Source of the DNA: Nemertoderma westbladi
Taxonomy: Eukaryota > Xenacoelomorpha > Nemertodermatida > Nemertodermatidae
DNA: 45,495 nt
Assembly: GCA_032718475.1 (NCBI GenBank)
Contig: JAUCBJ010002367.1
Span: 1-45,495 of the forward strand
Direction of reading: 5' to 3'
The notes beneath the pieces are model-generated. The model was not told the origin of the DNA. It made no database searches and worked only from the letters and a program-made list of their open reading frames with translations. Both the position numbers and the translations under genes were made by a program. Numbering within the stretch: the first letter of the stretch is position 1; the number at the start of each line of letters is the position of its first letter. Below, piece by piece: positions 1 through 7,601 of this stretch.

Positions 1-887
1 TAGGGGCCCTACGGTTAATATTTACTATTTTATAAGAGTCAATGAGTTGCTTGGTCCTGATGTCTGTTCTTAGAATAGGTGTATGTTTGTCTACTATCTT
101 TTGTATTGATCCTAATATAGGTTCAGTGTTACTAACATAAAATATGGTATATTTACTTTTATTTTGTTTTTTATCATTTTGTAGAGATTCTAACTGTGTC
201 TGAATAGCTGCCGCTGCAAATTGTGTAGTAACATCGGCCATTCTCCAACCCCTAGCAATGAATGCTGCTCCATTATTCATAAAGTGCTTGCATTAAATCC
301 TCCATTCGTGAATTGTTACGCCTCAATCGCAGGGCAACCCCATATGGAACGTGTTTAAGTTGACTGTGCGGATGGGCTGAGTGCGGACATATATATTGAT
401 GGACGTCTGTTGGTTTGTGGTATATTTTTGTTTGAAGTATTCCATTGTCATCAAAAAATATAGTTAAATCTAAGTAATTAATTTTCCTTCCATATTCTTC
501 TAATTTAAACTTTATTTTCCCAGGTTTAACGGTGTTGTTGAGGTGGTCGATCAGAATACCGATATCTTCATCTTCTTGTTCAAGTGTAATAGCTATTCCA
601 TCATCTCTAAATCGTTTCCATTCTTCTGGAGGCTTTGGTGAAGTTCGGACTGCTGTATCAATATATTCAGCACCAAAAATGTCTGTGTAAGAGCAAGAGT
701 ATGATGGGCCCATTGCCGACCCATCTACTTGTGTGTAATGTTTTCCATTAAAACTACAATTATTACAATTTAAACATAATTCTAGAGCTTCAGTCAAACA
801 TTCTACTGGGGGAGAGTCTTCTAGTAATAAATCTGGGTGTTCCGTAATTGTTCTCCTAACTGCTGCAATACCCGTTATGTTATCCAC
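1..887 (-). pseudogene. Penelope-like element reverse transcriptase, C-terminal fragment
   Basis: This is the C-terminal part of a reverse transcriptase of the Penelope-like element (PLE) type, read leftward. Visible landmarks in order are QVDGSAMGP (an RT motif typical of PLEs), FRDDGIAI, the block YLDLTIFF, and KPTDVHQYI followed by PYGVALRLRR, which is the family's hallmark run before the linker. The first frame stops near 273. The reading continues in another frame to base 1 with GWRMADV and LGSIQKIVDKHTPIL, which match the linker between RT and the endonuclease domain. At least one frameshift therefore breaks it, and the window edge cuts it. The catalytic YxDD region would lie upstream and is missing. 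PLE identity is my recognition of the motif order; the exact subfamily is not determined. Confidence 0.85.
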
Positions 888-904
888 TGAAGGGAAGGAA
901 CTAA

Positions 905-1240
905 ATATTGAAAACTAAATATGAAATTAAACAGCGCCTTACCTGTGATGACAAAGATATAATATATGTAACTTACAAGGAATCGGATCAACAGAAACAT
1001 TTAAACCAAGGCTATCACAATATAAGTGTAATATAAAGAATCATAAGCCACAAACGACTATAGAGAAACATTTTTGTAAAAATGAAAACCATGATTTTTC
1101 GCATTTCGAAATAACACCCATTGAAAAGGTCCATTACAAAGGCAGGGGAAAGAAAGATCCGCGACGGGAGATCCATACAAGGGAAGGATACTGGCAGTGC
1201 ACCTTAAGAACAATCAAGCCATTTGGTCTCAACACTATAA
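905..1240 (+). pseudogene. Penelope-like element GIY-YIG endonuclease domain relic
   Basis: No long open frame exists, but two frames on the + strand give a recognisable PLE C-terminus. DDKDIIYVTY near 943-972 resembles the GIY-side strand. It is followed by EKHFCKNENHDFSHFEITPIEKV (given here only as a landmark, from about 1060) and ends with REGYWQCTLRTI and PFGLN near 1175-1235. The pattern HF...NH.F...I.PIE and the closing W..LRT..PFGLN are typical of the endonuclease end of PLE proteins. A stop near 1035 and a missing YIG segment make it a pseudogene. It lies on the strand opposite to the RT fragment at 1-887, so the two cannot be one collinear copy. It ends where R0 sequence begins, near 1240. 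Confidence 0.7.
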
Positions 1241-1242
1241 AT

Positions 1243-1503
1243 GGCCGTTATATCGAACCGCCCATGTCCAAGGAACAGCTCACGCGTGAATTGGACTATA
1301 GAAAATTCACCGCTCGCTATACGCATCGTAATGGTACATATATGGACTTCTTAACTACTGGCCATCCTATCGATTTACACGATACGGACGATCTAGACAC
1401 CGAAAGGGAAATGGTTCTCTTTAAATATCATACCCAGCGGAGTCGGAACGATAAACCGAGAATCGAACACGAGAATTCTATTCGAAACCGCCTCGAAAGA
1501 TAG
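1243..1503 (+). pseudogene. ORF3 N-terminal fragment (R0)
   Basis: The translation opens in frame upstream of the first ATG (1264) with GRYIEPP, so this is the interior of ORF3, cut at its 5' side by the junction with the Penelope-like relic. It matches R1 (from about 14020) and R2 (about 20755 leftward) almost residue for residue: QLTRELDYRKFTARYTH, then MDFLTTGHPIDLHDTDD, then a charged stretch ending NSIRNRLER before a TAG at 1501. After the stop the frame goes on with EESLKEQ and ENPLEKN before similarity ends. No known domain is recognised; the piece is acidic and soluble-looking. The first 45 or so residues of ORF3, present in R1 and R2, are missing here. Confidence 0.65.
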
Positions 1504-1595
1504 AATGTGGAGGAAAGTTTAAAAGAGCAAGTAGAGGAGAACCCACTGGAGAAAAATCATACGTTAATGTCCAGGGTCCATAATGTGAACAGTTC

Positions 1596-1668
1596 CCCGG
1601 GGAGTTTCCCCGGGGCACGGGTGCTCGCGGGCGGTCTCCTTCGGGAGGCTGTAATTTCCTCTTACTTC
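1596..1668 (+). other. GC-rich double hairpin in R0 ORF3 region
   Basis: In an AT-rich neighbourhood this block is strongly GC-rich. It contains a near-perfect inverted repeat, CCCCGGGG-AGTTT-CCCCGGGG (about 1597-1616), and about 25 bp further a second stem, GTCTCC-TTCG-GGAGGC, with a UUCG-type tetraloop. Neither R1 nor R2 has a counterpart at this place. It could be a folded RNA element, the edge of an inserted sequence or a recombination scar. Confidence 0.5.
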
Positions 1669-2325
1669 ATCCTCTTCCTGCAATTATTGTGATCAGTGTC
1701 GCAATCAAAGAGCAAGAATGAATGATGACGTAACGGGAAAACATGTCCATCATGGTATCTTATAGATACTACCACATATCCTTCCCCCTCCTTACTACTA
1801 TTCTCCCTCTATACATCGCTATTAAAGATACAACATACTTCGTCCCATCCTCTCTTCCCAACGCGCTCGGAGCTTTTGGGAGACGATCGACCAATCATTG
1901 CCGTATCGTGGTATTGATCGTAACGCCTCTTACTAAACCTCCCACCCTTACTGTTTATTTGGATGCTTATATTGGTGTCCGCACCTCCTGTCCATGTACC
2001 ATTGTGTTGGTATTTATAATATCAACTTCCATCCCTCTTGTTGTTGATTAGATAATCAACCACCAATAATTTCCTTAAGTCCACGACCGTGATACAAGGA
2101 CTGAAAGGACACGTGGATAGTCTGTGAACAACTGGTACCATTATGTGTCATAAATCTGGTTGTTCACCTCCCTTAATGATCGGGGATAAATTCATTTGAA
2201 GATGGTCTTCGAATGTTGCATCCTCCTACTGAGATCGTATTTCTGAATATTTCGGAATGCGACATAGGTCTTCCCCTGTTCTCTACCATCAATGGCGGAA
2301 AACCTATTAGGAATACAACAGGAAC
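1669..2325 (+). other. R0 interval between ORF3 pieces, no clear gene
   Basis: This interval separates the conserved ORF3 N-terminus from the divergent central ORFs. A 102-codon frame at 1743-2051 is hydrophobic but has no counterpart in the other copies and no recognisable motif. From about 2190 a different frame (landmarks EDGLRMLHPPTEI and INGGKPIRN) stays open until just past 2340, where the reading passes to the ORF starting at 2326. This suggests the central gene began further upstream and suffered a frameshift. I see no promoter or terminator that I can defend. Confidence 0.35.
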
Positions 2326-2961
2326 ATGGAGAACATTCCATATCCTTTCATAGATACTCAGCTGATTGCTCCCTGGGCAGAAGGCCGAGGTTTCTTCCGA
2401 ACTACGTATGCCAATACACCCAGCGGCATCAACAAAGTACAACGAACCTCCATCGGACATCTTGCCTTTCAAGAATACGGATGGAATTTCAAAGTCGGAA
2501 ACCCTATAAACTATCAACAAGTATATGGAGATCATTATTCTCGATTATACTTCGACGGACCATTGACCGCACCTGGCGTCGTGTATAGCTTCATGAGTGT
2601 TCCACTTCGTCCCTCATTAGCTATATACACTATCTTCGAGAACGCCGCACTTGCCGGTTGGCTAGCCGATGTGTGCAGTCGTACTATACGCGCCCATCCC
2701 TTAATGCTTGGAACTCAACACGCCAAGTTAGATGAACACAATAAATTCATCCGTTTCGAATGCTTCAGGCGCTTTCTGACTCCGTTCCGCAACGTTGATA
2801 GTCAGTTCAAGGACCGCGCTCTGACCAAGCTCAGCCTAAGAGACTCAGCTGCTGAGAAGTTAGACAACGCTGGATTCGCCATTTTCAAGGACGTTTGTAT
2901 ACAGAACTTACATCCCCACGGGTTATTCTATCGTGGAAGTTCAGACACTGGGTTCGCTTGA
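2326..2961 (+). CDS. R0-specific hypothetical protein (ORF3 central cassette, part 1)
   Basis: This is a 211-codon frame with an in-frame stop just upstream at 2308. I do not recognise the family. It is rich in aromatic residues (WAEGRGFFRTTY, EYGWNF, GDHYSRLYFDG), has a short hydrophobic run (APGVVYSFMSVPLRPSLAIY) that is too polar to call a membrane helix, and ends in a helical charged part (SAAEKLDNAGFAIFKD). It has no evident match in R1 or R2 although it sits between segments conserved in all three copies. The stop overlaps the next frame by 29 bp, and the frame upstream appears to continue it. The original product was therefore probably one long protein now split by frameshifts. It may be a structural or nucleic-acid-associated protein; that is a guess. 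Confidence 0.5.
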   Translation: MENIPYPFIDTQLIAPWAEGRGFFRTTYANTPSGINKVQRTSIGHLAFQEYGWNFKVGNPINYQQVYGDHYSRLYFDGPLTAPGVVYSFMSVPLRPSLAIYTIFENAALAGWLADVCSRTIRAHPLMLGTQHAKLDEHNKFIRFECFRRFLTPFRNVDSQFKDRALTKLSLRDSAAEKLDNAGFAIFKDVCIQNLHPHGLFYRGSSDTGFA

Positions 2962-3649
2962 GGAGACAGCTACACCTACCTCAGCTATGCAATCGGAAGA
3001 CGAACCAATATGCTTAGAATCCGAGGAGATTCAACCTACGACATCCCGGAGTAGTGACAACGACTACGTACTGGAATGGTATCAGGGTCTGCAATGTCTC
3101 ACAGCGTACGATTATCGGCATGCCAATTATGTCTCTAGGAAACGTTGCCGATTATGCGCATCTCGAGACCATTTCACCCCTATAGACTCCAATGTACCCT
3201 GCTCCTACTTCCATGAACAGCCTACTATGGAGATCTATTGTGCGTATTGTAGACTCAATAATGTGCACATTTTCTCAGTCTGCCCCCAGTTTATGACTCA
3301 ATGCCATCATTGTCAGTTTAAAGGACATGCAAGTTTTGATTGCCCTTTCAACCGCGATCTAGAAAGCGTAGATGAAATGATTACCCTGCGCTATGTCCGA
3401 GCTTGGGAAGCGAACGCGGATTTACATTGTGAGTCACGTCATCGTTATTACCCTGGACGCGCCTACGAAGGAGTTTATGCGTTCCACCCTTATCTATTCG
3501 CGTCTGTTGAACAAAAATCTCGCATACCGAGTTACGAACTAATGAAGCGTGTTGGCGAGAGTATTTCAACCAAATTTGTTCGTAAATATCACAGGAACAT
3601 TAATCCCAACGATCTCAATTTCTATAACTTGATCAACTTCATTCGTTAA
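2933..3649 (+). CDS. R0-specific Cys/His-rich hypothetical protein (ORF3 central cassette, part 2)
   Basis: This is a 238-codon frame overlapping the previous one by 29 bp. It starts acidic and Ser/Thr-rich. A dense Cys/His region follows from roughly residue 75 to 145: CRLC....C, then YCAYC, then CHHC with H and CP. That gives about five CxxC-like or single Cys ligands, consistent with one or more zinc-binding modules, perhaps of knuckle type. The last third (ELMKRVGESI ... NPNDL) weakly resembles R2 ORF3 (DLVRRMVHEV ... KPEDL near 19260-19440), suggesting remote homology. A TAA at 3647 separates it from the conserved ORF3 C-terminus, which continues in the same frame. Function is unknown; nucleic-acid binding is an inference from the Cys/His pattern. 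Confidence 0.55.
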   Translation: MEVQTLGSLEETATPTSAMQSEDEPICLESEEIQPTTSRSSDNDYVLEWYQGLQCLTAYDYRHANYVSRKRCRLCASRDHFTPIDSNVPCSYFHEQPTMEIYCAYCRLNNVHIFSVCPQFMTQCHHCQFKGHASFDCPFNRDLESVDEMITLRYVRAWEANADLHCESRHRYYPGRAYEGVYAFHPYLFASVEQKSRIPSYELMKRVGESISTKFVRKYHRNINPNDLNFYNLINFIR

Positions 3650-4052
3650 GATCCGGAATATGGCGATTTGTTCATCAACTCGCATCCAGAACTACAGGAA
3701 GTTCATAGACGACCCTATGAATATAGAGCTCGAGAACTCGAGTTGGAAAGAACCATCAAACCGAGGAAATTTCTCACTACTCACGGTCTACCCACCGCTC
3801 TCGTGCAAACGACTCGTCAGGGACCAGTAAGAGCTGCTGTACTGAAACGCGCTTTGAAGGTTGTTCGACCTCGCTCCACTGAGGTTGATATCGATCAACC
3901 GGGTACCTCGACCGGCGGATACACCGACCGTAATCCTAAACCTTCCGATGCAATTGTATAGCCCTCCTAGTAAAGTGGCTCGCACCAAAGAGAAAAGGAC
4001 TCTTGCTAGCCTTAAAAAACTGTGTAAACGCCGTCCGCGTAAGAAAGACTAA
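3650..4052 (+). pseudogene. ORF3 C-terminal fragment (R0)
   Basis: This piece continues in the frame of the preceding ORF past its TAA. It gives GDLFINSHPELQE, then RARELELERTIKPRKF, LTTHGLPTALVQTT, STEVDIDQPGTSTGGYTDR and PKPSDAIV, all shared with R1 (15100-15330) and R2 (18900-19200). A TAG at 3959 ends this frame. Compared with R1, 23 bp are missing just before it, between two short TAT/TAG repeats, which shifts the frame. The shifted frame still reads PPSKVARTKEK and the basic tail KKLCKRRPRKKD before TAA at 4050. The tail looks like a nuclear-localisation or nucleic-acid-binding segment. The strong conservation across three copies marks it as a real coding region of the family. Confidence 0.65.
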
Positions 4053-4130
4053 CTGTTTAGAGTATTTTTATATTTTAGAAACTGTGATTTTTTATATTTT
4101 ATAGAATTAAATCCCATTTTCTGGGAGCGG
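4053..4130 (+). other. R0 3' untranslated stretch and polypurine-like tract
   Basis: This AT-rich stretch lies between the ORF3 stop and the LTR and is nearly identical in R1 (15444-15522) and, inverted, in R2 (18773-18850). It ends in a short stem, CCCATTTTCTGGG, and the purine-rich TGGGAGCGG directly before the LTR's TG, the expected place of a polypurine tract for plus-strand priming. Confidence 0.6.
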
Positions 4131-4407
4131 TGTAAAAGCTTTTGCGGATATAACCAGTCATTTTTCTCCGCAATGAACTGTTTAGTTGTTTTAGCGGACA
4201 TAACAAGCTATTTTCTCCGCAATGTACCCTGTAAGTGTTTTAGCGGACATAACAAGCCATTTTCTCTGCAATGTACCCTGTAGGTGTTTTAGCGGACATA
4301 ACAAGCCATTTTATGCCACAATACGCCAAATACTCTAAATAGAGTGTAGTTCAGATGACGAAATCTGTCAGCTGATTTGATGTCGATGTGGAGCTTTCTT
4401 ACCTTTC
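4131..4407 (+). repeat. R0 3' LTR, first part (interrupted by R1)
   Basis: The LTR begins with TGTAAAAGCTTTTGCGG at 4131. It contains a tandem array of 49-bp units (core AGCGGACATAACAAGC; starts of AGCGG at 4193, 4242 and 4291). The segment ends with CTTTC at 4403-4407, where R1 begins with a second TGTAAAAGC. The LTR resumes at 16716 with the same CTTTC. The joined length is about 1.23 kb, in line with the 1193-bp R1 LTRs and the 1181-bp R2 LTR. Confidence 0.8.
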
Positions 4408-5600
4408 TGTAAAAGCTTTTGCGGATATAGCTAGTCATTTTCCCCGCAAAGTACTCTGTAGGTGTTTTAGCGGACATAAAAAGCCGTTTTCCTACTGTGT
4501 AGGTGTTTTAGTGGACATAAAAAGCCATTTCTTCTGTATGTGTACTTTAGCGGACATAACTAGCGATTTTATGCCGCAATGCACCAAATACTTAATACAG
4601 TGTAGTCCGATGACGACATCTATCAGCTGATATGTCGACGTGTAGCTTTTGGCTTTCTTTGTTCTTTGTTTGGCTCGCTCGACCAATCAGAGCGATTTTC
4701 ACTTTGTGTTGTACCATACCTACAGAAACTCACGCAATTCAGTCAGTGTGTATTTTTCCTAAGCCTAGAACACCGGCTGTGGAATTATTCTGTGTTTCAG
4801 ACTTTAGCCAAACATTAGAACGGCTTTGATTATAGAAACGTATAACTGTTATCAAACTTATCACAAACCATATCAAAGCAGACTCATAGCAAATAAACTC
4901 AATCTTTCACCGCATTATTTTACTGCTATTTATTGTCGGTTATTAATTGTATCAGTTGATGGAACATTGTTATATTTGGAGAATAACGATAAATAACCAG
5001 AAAACCCCAATCTTCTTGATATACTAAAGGTTAGAGAGACTGGTTACATATAGCAATTGCGACTTACATTAAAGTGGTTTTGGAGTGAATCTAATGCTAT
5101 TTCATAGGCCCTACATGTGTCGGTTGCTGTTCTCTTTATATGTGACTAAAATTAGTGAAGGTCGGCAGATCAGTGTGCAGCAGTGTGCGGTATTGTGCAT
5201 GAGTGTGATAGATAACAAAGCATCTCCTAAAGAATGCGCCTTATACGTGAATCAATAGCCATCCCGTTGTGTCTAGTGTAAGTCATAACTCTGTTTATAT
5301 ACTTAGAGCGCCACGTCCTAAAAGGAACTGTTAATATTTCCCGAAAGTGAATAATATTTGTCAGAGATTATATATAAACGATCAATCGAATAGTACAGTA
5401 GGCCTACACCGCAATAAGGTCAGAGCTTCCGAATCCAGTCTCCTGGGTAAATCCAGTGGGTGAATGGTCGCGCATAGGCTGGCTTCGGCTAATGTAGTTT
5501 TATGTGCATCAAATATTTGTCATAGGCTAAAGTCGATTTATAACCTAGAAGACACCTAAATTTGGCAGGTTAAACTGCTAAAGGTCTAAAAGCGCGAACA
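4408..5600 (+). repeat. R1 5' LTR
   Basis: The LTR starts TGTAAAAGC and ends GCGCGAACA, giving the TGT...ACA termini. It has short tandem units around AGCGGACATAA near the start, a CCAAT-like CCAATCAGAGCG at about 4683, a polyadenylation signal AATAAA at 4892 and TATA-like AT-rich motifs near 5292. Compared by eye with the 3' LTR there are about 14 substitutions and no net length difference, roughly 1.2% divergence. Confidence 0.88.
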
Positions 5601-5737
5601 ATAACAGTTATCGGTCTCAGAGAATATAGTTGTCTATTGTTCTGGTAAGAACAATAACAGTTATATCTTCTGATTGCAGTGTAGGCAATAAATATAGTTG
5701 TCTATTGTTCTGGTAAGAACAATAACAGTTATTGCTT

Positions 5738-5762
5738 CTTTATTGCAAAGTAGGCAATAAAG
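5738..5762 (+). promoter_or_regulatory. Conserved leader hairpin (R1)
   Basis: A perfect 9-bp inverted repeat, CTTTATTGC ... GCAATAAAG, encloses a 7-nt loop. The same stem occurs in R2 at 33821-33845, only about 16 nt from the LTR end. Loop bases differ between copies while the stem is kept, consistent with a selected RNA structure near the expected primer-binding site. Confidence 0.55.
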
Positions 5763-7211
5763 CAAAGGTACCGGTCGACCGGTAACCAGTAGGCCTGACT
5801 GCCTAACCACCCGAACCGGTACTTACAGCAGTACAGGTACAGCAGTATTATTCGATTTTGATAATTATATACCAGTAGGTCTTGATATTTAATCGGGGAC
5901 GCCTGGTTTTTTATTGGGATTTTACTTAGGCCTATTTCTGTCAGTTTTATTTATTTGAAAGTTAATATTGAACAGAAGGCGTGTAAGCCTGCTCAGATTG
6001 TACAGATAATTTGTAGGCTGGATTGTTGTCTGGCTGTTGTTAAGTCTGAAGAGATTGCAGTGTGTGTAGAGTATATGTCCGATAAAGTACTAGTTAGGAA
6101 CGTAGGGGCTTCCAGTGCTGTAAGGTAAATCCCCTCCCGAAAGAATAAGTCGTACTACTCGGTTAGAACGCATACTAACTAACCATTTCGGAGTCTGCAT
6201 ATACTGTAGTTTATTTAGGCTTGATAGTAGTCTGCCAGCATTTGGTTTTTATTTTGTTTGTGTAGTCTGTACGGGTAGCGTAATATTTATTATTCAGAGT
6301 TTATGCGATTATTCGCAACATTCACAAACCCCAAGTTTATTCCTACAGTAATTGTGCTTATTATACATACCGTTATAGTTAAATTAACCCCGGTACTACA
6401 TCAGGGCTGCTCGGCGTAGGTAAAGACTGGAGATTTTATGCTTTGGTCACTCCGGCAGATACCGTGGTTCTTTTAGCTGTACAAGTATTTTTAACTGCTG
6501 ATTATTTGTTGTATAAGTACTTGTACCTAATTTAGGGTTTAGTGTACAGTGCTTTCCGAAGGTAATTAGTGTGTAGGCAGTATATTTGTGTTGTAAAGTG
6601 GTTAATAGGCACGTTGGCTCTGGTAGGCCGTGGTAATTAACTTCTAGGTAGGAACACTCCGTGTACATAACGTAGTACTTATAGCGCTATGGCTATTTTT
6701 GGGTATTTTTCCTATCTGGACAACGCAATATATTTACTACTGCTTTATTATTTTCAAATACCGTAGTATCCTGTCCGCTTGTAATAACCAGATATTCTAA
6801 CCCTTTGTTAGGCTGGTTTGTAGATTTCTTGTAAAATTAACCCTAAAAATTCGTACGTGTAATTTTTGTGTTTATTTAGAGATTGTAATCTCACCCCGCA
6901 ATTGTATGTAATTTGTAGTAATAAGTTTGTTTTAGTGTCCAATTAGTACCACTTCACTGAGAGCGTACAGCTTCGGTGTAGTGACTCCTTCCCAGAAATA
7001 ATAACATTTATTTCAAATATTGTAACGAAACCCATTAAACGGGTATATATATTATAAATCAACTCAAACCGATTTATAAAATAGTAGGCCTGTCATACAT
7101 CAATTAGGTCTTAATATCAGTTGGACTACTGCTTAAATAACGGTAATAAAGTAAGTAAAGTAACCAAGTAACCCCTAAAATTCAGAAATTCAATTATTCT
7201 AAAATAATTGA

Positions 7212-7455
7212 CATACCGGTATTTACAATAGGCTTATTATATTTATTTCTATAAATTTGAGCTGAAATTATATACCGGTATTCTGTAATTAATTCTAGTC
7301 TATAATTATACTTATATATACTATAAGTGTAAGCTGTATACCGGTATTCACGATAGGCTTATTATATATTTATATATATTTGTGCTGAAATTATATACCG
7401 GTATTCTGTGACAAACCTAGTCTGTAATAATACTTATATATATACTATAAGTGTA
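7212..7455 (+). repeat. Tandem ~120-bp repeat in R1 leader
   Basis: Two successive units share ACCGGTATT, AGGCTTATTATAT, TGAAATTATATACCGG, then CTAGTCTATAAT and ATACTATAAGTGT. The R2 leader shows a related arrangement at about 32110-32350, so the duplication predates the split of the two copies. Confidence 0.65.
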
Positions 7456-7601
7456 TACCAGTACTCTAATATATTGTATATATATCGCGTTACATAGAGT
7501 AACGATATCGGTAATTAATTACTAGGCTAACAGTGATACTGAATTACTAGACTTGCTTTAACTGTAATTATAGTAGTAGGCATTCAACTGTACAATCAAA
7601 C

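Larger units (their letters stand above)
1241..4407 (+). mobile_element. R0: 3' portion of a giant BEL/Pao-like retrotransposon, first segment
   Basis: This segment holds the 3' end of a retrotransposon copy (R0). It contains an N-terminal ORF3 piece, a divergent ORF3 centre, the conserved ORF3 C-terminus, the 3' untranslated stretch and the first 277 bp of its 3' LTR (from 4131). The second part of the same LTR resumes at 16716, because R1 inserted at 4407/4408 and duplicated CTTTC. Everything upstream (5' LTR, gag, pol) is absent and is replaced by Penelope-like sequence at 1-1240. Assignment rests on clear protein and DNA similarity to the matching parts of R1 (14030-15522) and R2 (18773-20760). 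Confidence 0.8.
5601..7601 (+). other. R1 leader (long non-coding 5' region)
   Basis: This is about 2 kb between LTR and gag with no sense-strand gene; it aligns with the R2 leader (31985-33861). Directly after the LTR lie partial tandem copies of a segment with AATAACAGTTAT and TCTATTGTTCTGGTAAGAAC. These are followed by a perfect 9-bp stem CTTTATTGC/GCAATAAAG (5738-5762) and the 14-bp palindrome ACCGGTCGACCGGT (5770-5783). Near the end lie two tandem units of about 120 bp rich in TATACCGGTATTC (about 7212-7455). No TGG-starting tRNA complement is visible next to the LTR. A 73-codon antisense frame (6447-6668) has a damaged counterpart in R2. Confidence 0.7.

Noticed and set aside
2173-2535. 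120-codon antisense frame in R0
   Set aside because: It is a shadow of the R0-specific ORF at 2326-2961 and its upstream extension; no motif.
4289-4829. Several 60-80 codon frames inside the LTRs (also 15607-15944, 34726-35154)
   Set aside because: They lie in U3/R sequence and simply recur with the LTR copies; no domain or start context.
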